From: Lepidodermella squamata
Lineage: Eukaryota; Gastrotricha
Length of the DNA stretch: 64,000 bases
Reading direction: 5' to 3'
Assembly (NCBI GenBank): GCA_047495785.1
Contig: JBLDXI010000001.1
Span: 3,038,001 to 3,102,000, forward strand
Shown in pieces: positions 59,871 to 64,000 of the stretch (positions within the stretch are counted from its first letter, which is position 1; each line of letters starts with the position of its first letter). Made by a program: the position numbers and the translations under genes. The notes under the pieces are model-generated. The model saw only the letters and a program-made list of their open reading frames with translations. It did not search any database and was not told the origin of the DNA.

Positions 59871-60955
59871 CGTGGTCAGACTTTTCAGCAGTGACACTTC
59901 AGCAAATGAGGGTCAAATCAGCAGCGACTTTTCATCAGTGACACCTTGGCAGTAAAAAATACATAAAAATCAACTTTTTGTTTTAATTTAAATGATTCAT
60001 GTAGACAAGTGAGCAGTGACATTTCAGCAGCGACAAAATATCAGTGACTATTGAGCAGAGTGACTTTTCATCAGTGACAAATAAGCAAGTGACACTTCAT
60101 CAATTTTCATTTATTAATTTCGGGCATTGAACTTGCACTTTTTGAGCTCAACTTGAATGCAGCGCATAGTCCCCCTGCTGAATGCGGCTGAAATTCTGTT
60201 GATGAAATGTCTCCGCTGAAATGTCACTGCGCAAATGTCACCGAGATAAAGATAATAAATTTGGAAAAATTTATAATAAAATGTCAAAAATCACTGCTGA
60301 CTTGTCACTGATGATTTGTCACTGCGCAAATGTCGCAGCTCAAATGTCACTGCTCATTTGTCACTGATGGAAAGCCACTGCTTATTTGACCCTCATTTGC
60401 TGAAATGTCACTGCTGAAAAGTCGTACAACCGTTGTGCGGGTCTAGCAAAATCAGTAGATTTAAGAACGATTTTTTTAGGTTTGATTACCTAGGCCTCTG
60501 AATGGCATAAACAACGAACGCAAACAGCGCCTTGAAAATTAACAGGCCTTTTTCCGGCCTGACAATTCCAGGCCTAGATACCCAGGCCCCAGCGAGACCT
60601 GATTCACTTTGACCTAACCTCCTTTTGCCGTATTTTAGGCCTATTCCAGGCCTAAATACCCGGCCTAGGCCTAACCTCGCTCGACTGGGGTGCAAGTTCT
60701 ATGCCCGAGATTAAAGAATAAAAATTGATGAAGTGTCACTTGCTCATTTGTCACTGATGAAAAGTCACTGCTCAATAGTCACTGATATTTTGTCTCTGCT
60801 GAAATGTCGCTGCTCACTTGTCTACAAGAATTATTTAAATTAATACAAAAATTTGAATTTTATGGAATTTTTTCTGAAAAGGTGTCACTGATGAAACGTC
60901 ACTGCTGATTTGACCCTCATTTGCTGAAGTGTCACTGCTGAAAAGTCTGACCACG
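59871..60955. mobile_element. Foldback element with long arms of degenerate CAGTGACA repeats
   Basis: The left end CGTGGTCAGACTTTTCAGCA (59871 onward) is mirrored at 60936-60955. The arms extend about 75 bases nearly exactly, then break into many variants of a 12-14-base unit (TCAGCAGTGACA / TGTCACTGCTGA). A third partial terminus lies at about 60384-60424. A nested AGGCCT-rich segment occupies about 60486-60700. No coding capacity is seen. The structure is like foldback-type transposons whose inverted ends consist of short tandem repeats. Confidence 0.75.
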
Positions 60956-61911
60956 CATTTTTTTTGTAGGCTGCAAAATATTTAGAATATTAATAGGAGC
61001 AAAAAATTGAACATGTCTTTTTGGCAGCCGGCGTGCTCTGAGCGCGGCGTTCTATCTACGTCACCTGGCTTTGTGTGGCTTCCCGTCTAATAAGGAGAAT
61101 GGGAGAATCTTGGAGGTATATGAAATTTAACAATTTCTTAATCTTCATGCGCTGTAGAATACACCAAAAATATATCGACTGACTTCAGAAAAATGCGTTT
61201 ACAATTTTCAACGCAAATTTTCTAAAATGAATATCCCGATAGCAAGATCGTGATAGCTGGTCGTGATAGCTATCCACGCTTCATTCACTGAGCTTGAAAC
61301 GAATCGCATTTTTTCCTGTAATTATTATCTCGATATTTCCTCCTTGAGCAACATCATAACCTTCAAGGAGGAGTGAACCCAGACCGTAAAAAACCTGTAA
61401 AAAGCTGTAAACAAAATAGGTTAAAACCGGAGTAGAAAATGGGTGATTAAAAATGCAAAAAAAACGGGAATTAATTTTTTCTGTAAAGTCAAAAAAAATT
61501 GAGTTGATAAAAAACGATGTCATGAATAATGTATGGGCTGCGATATAATTTTGCGAAATTGAGAAACGACTAATTTTCAAAAAATGACGGGAAAAAATTT
61601 TGACCTCGAAAACTAATAAAATATAAATGAAAAACCTCAGTTATTTTCAGATAATTTTTGGTCATTATTTTCACGGAAAATGCGATAGTTTGAATCTGAA
61701 GCGTGATTATTTTGCACTCATTTTCCTGAAATTCTCGTAAATAAATTGTAAGAACCAATGATCTGGAACTGCAAGCTGTAGCAGACGGTGACGAAAATGA
61801 AAAGACGCCGGATGCCGAGTGCAGTTTTATTATACATGTGAGGCGAACAATAACACTGATAAATAATCAAGTGAAACGAAAACGCGCGAGTCGAGAGCAG
61901 AATATCTGAGA
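60956..61911. other. Gene-free AT-rich stretch
   Basis: Only short frames without start context or domain features. No repeat family was recognised in this part. Confidence 0.35.
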
Positions 61912-61917
61912 CTAATA

Positions 61918-62826
61918 GCTAGCATTAATGACGTTGATTAAATGTTGCTTGCAGAAGCCATCGAGCCAGGAAGCGTGGTTCACCCATCGTGCCCAGCAGT
62001 TATCATTCACTCGCTCCCGTTTCGCGTAGCATTCCGGGAACGCAGCAAAGTGTTCCAACACGCAGCATTCGTCCATGAAAACCTCGCGATGTTTCACAGA
62101 CATGAGACGGTGAATGTTGACCTCTTTACAGTATTGGTTGAGAGGTAGGTGACGTAGTCGAGTTAAACTGGATGATGGCAGCGTAGTATTAACCCGGTTA
62201 CTGAATAACTGTAGATGCAATCGTACCAGAGGAGCTAAAAACAGCGAGACGTTGACCCATTGATCCCACCTATTCCATGCATCACCAGACTCACTTCGTT
62301 GAGTGTAAATTGCGATGAATCGCGAAGCGTGGTCGATTGTGGGCTAGCAGCATGTCTCAATCTCGCGAAAATCGACATGAAAATTATCACTGGCGTTATA
62401 GGCGATCCTTGGGAACGCGTATGTTCGATCAATCAAATAGTACGATTCACGCACAGCAGTAACATCGAGAACAGAAGTGTTGAGCTGTTGCTGTTGTGCA
62501 ATCGTATCAAGTCGGGTCGACTCATCAATCGGATTTTGAGTGCCACACACAGCGACATTGCTAGCGATGGAACTAGGGCGGAAAAGCGGTTGAGTAGGCA
62601 CGAAGGGCGGCAGTGGTGAAAAGCGAGGTTGAGGAGATACGGTAGCATCACGCGGCGCAGTGGCAACTTTGCTAGTCGCAGTGGCACGAGTAGGCCCGGC
62701 GGGTGTTCTATCATCAATAGCCTAATTTAATATATTATGAAATTGAGTGTAAAATGAGTGAATAAAAATATAAGCGAACCAGATGAGTAGTAGCTGCAGG
62801 CGTGTGAAACACCTTCACATCATTGA
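61918..62826 (-). CDS. Cysteine-rich secreted-type protein fragment, possibly a pseudogene
   Basis: Minus-strand coding-like blocks. One near 62849-62776 ends at a GTTCGC donor. One from the AAATTAG acceptor at about 62723 runs to a TAG at 62344. A final exon follows, about 62234-61918, after a TGTTTTTAG acceptor. The last block is the best: cysteines in YCKEVN, DECCVLEHFAAFPECY, DNCWARW and DGFCKQH look like a disulphide-linked domain. The middle block is Thr/Ala/Pro-rich. Frame continuity across the TAG at 62344-62346 could not be restored by any splice pair that also fits the last exon. Either the gene is broken there, or my splicing is wrong. A foldback repeat interrupts the region just upstream. 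Function unknown. Confidence 0.4.
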
Positions 62827-62870
62827 CGACAGAGTCGGATAAAACCGAGGCGCATTTTTCACGGGGAAAA

Positions 62871-63200
62871 CTTTTTTCATCCGACCAATGTCTTTTTTCA
62901 TCCGACCAATGTCTTATTTCATCCGACAAACCAAAATGTGACTAAAACTTGCCGACTTGCTTTCTCATATTTTCAAAAAATTACTGTAAAAAAGTGACTA
63001 CTCGGATCACCACAAATCTTTCACCCTAAAATGTTGCCGGTTCAGGGTCCAAATTACGGCGCATAAAAGGTGTAAGCCCCTACGGAAAAATCGAACTCGG
63101 GAAATTCGAGAAAATCGATATTTTCATGTCGGATGATTTTAGTCACATTTTTGGTTGTCGGATGAAATAAGACATTGGTCGGATGAAAAGAGTCACACCC
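62871..63200. repeat. Inverted repeat with TCCGACCAATGTCTT-type units
   Basis: The left arm 62871-62955 and right arm 63127-63200 are reverse complements. They share two tandem units of TTTCATCCGACCAATGTCTT and an inner block ending in TGTGACTAAAA. The structure resembles a small foldback element. It lies directly upstream of the cysteine-rich gene fragment. Confidence 0.7.
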
Positions 63201-63490
63201 TTTTTCACTTTTTACTTTTTTACGGTGTGAACTTCTTCAGAAACATAGGTATGTCATCCCCTATCAAACGACATGTTTGCACAAAATTAAGCTGAAATCA
63301 AGACTTTTAGTATGAAAGAACCTTCTTAACCGCTTTGTTGTCTACTACTTACAAAAGCCATTGATTATTTTGCGTGTGATCAATTTTTTTCATTAGTTAT
63401 CGATCCGATGCTTACTCCATTCATCGTCTACTATCACGCACGCGATTAAAATCAATCTTAAAATATTCAAACCATTGAATTTGATCTTTA

Positions 63491-63679
63491 GGGTGTGTTT
63501 TTTTATTCACCCCGGAATTACGGGAAGCTCAGGTGTAGGCACAGGATGACAGATTTTTCGATGTAAATACCAGAGGTTTACGGGTAATAAAGTTCTCTGC
63601 ACAGCTCCAAATTTTCATTTCAAGATGAGCTTCAGAAGTGGGCGACCCGAAAATTCGGGGTGAATAATAAAACACACCC
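63491..63679. mobile_element. MITE with GGGTGTGTTTT termini
   Basis: GGGTGTGTTTTTTTATTCAC at 63491 onward is matched in reverse complement by GTGAATAATAAAACACACCC ending at 63679, with the inner CCCCGG/TTCGGGG also paired. The unit is 189 bp and non-coding. No certain target duplication was identified. Confidence 0.7.
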
Positions 63680-64000
63680 AAACTGAGAGAAGCGCCTTTT
63701 CACTCTTTCACTTTGCTAAAATCATTCGCGTTGTTATGAATAATTTGTTTTCCACGCAAAATAAAAATAATCGAACAAATAATTGGTTTTATTTATCCAA
63801 TAAATTTAAAATGCTGGACAGGAATTCGCCTGACAATAATACTAATAATTTGCAACCCGTTGATAACAACCTGTGATAAGGTTCATTTTATCTTGCCTCG
63901 TTGCGGAAAAAATGCGCTTTTGACCGTTTATGACCGTATAGACTTACATTTCTACAGAAGTCTCTCAAATATACATAATCAGCTCGATGAAAATAAAGAT
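63680..64000. other. Unassigned AT-rich window end
   Basis: No exon or repeat recognised. Confidence 0.4.

Noticed and set aside
62720-62940. CRISPR-like spaced repeats
   Set aside because: The repeated TCCGACCAATGTC units are part of an inverted-repeat element in an animal genome, with no regular spacers.

Overview
The window is nuclear DNA from an invertebrate animal. Coding exons are separated by short AT-rich introns, many of only 47-60 bases, with GT...AG ends and acceptors mostly reading TTTTAG. The proteins are metazoan: AP-2 alpha, Mago nashi, Rab11-FIP, NMD3, importin alpha, Cdc73, a mitochondrial leucyl-tRNA synthetase, a signal peptidase subunit and a TMEM237-like ciliary protein. 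An EB-module cell-surface protein, very small gaps between same-strand genes, and splice-acceptor-like TTTTAG sites 6-35 bases before many ATGs suggest a nematode or another lineage that trans-splices polycistronic transcripts. The species cannot be named from the sequence.

Layout. 1-2934 (+): 3' part of an EB-module, GPI-anchored protein. 3501-5934 (-): calpain-like protein that lacks recognisable catalytic His/Asn blocks. 8036-12293 (-): class I Rab11-FIP. 12894-13395 (-): Mago nashi. 13571-13842 (-): a 70-residue SMIM13-like membrane protein, too short for ordinary ORF calling. 15521-22485 (+): AP-2 alpha; its 3.2-kb intron holds a broken MULE-type transposase and a virus coat/nucleoprotein-like ORF. 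22500-25770: gene-poor, with an ankyrin pseudogene and a MITE. 25774-27560 (-): conserved membrane-anchored protein of unknown function. 28541-32369 (-): TMEM237-like gene with a secreted acidic protein gene (30617-31315, +) nested in its inferred first intron. 34516-35541 (+): unknown single-pass membrane protein. 36685-39914 (-): SPCS3 and mitochondrial LeuRS, only 74 bases apart. 40874-50918 (+): NMD3, importin alpha and CDC73 in one orientation. 51360-52260: two tRNA-like SINE copies flanking an inverted repeat. 53305-59136 (+): two tandem ammonium transporters with matching exon structure, the second invaded by a piggyBac-like element. 59140-64000: a repeat-rich tail with foldback elements, a MITE and a damaged or incompletely resolved cysteine-rich gene.

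The genes form no single pathway. The same-strand clusters pair housekeeping functions (ribosome export, nuclear import and transcription elongation; mitochondrial translation and ER signal cleavage; exon junction complex and a small membrane protein), the kind of mix seen in trans-spliced animal operons. Exon coordinates were derived by hand from reading-frame phase and splice consensus. Where every phase agrees and the total length divides by three, confidence is high.
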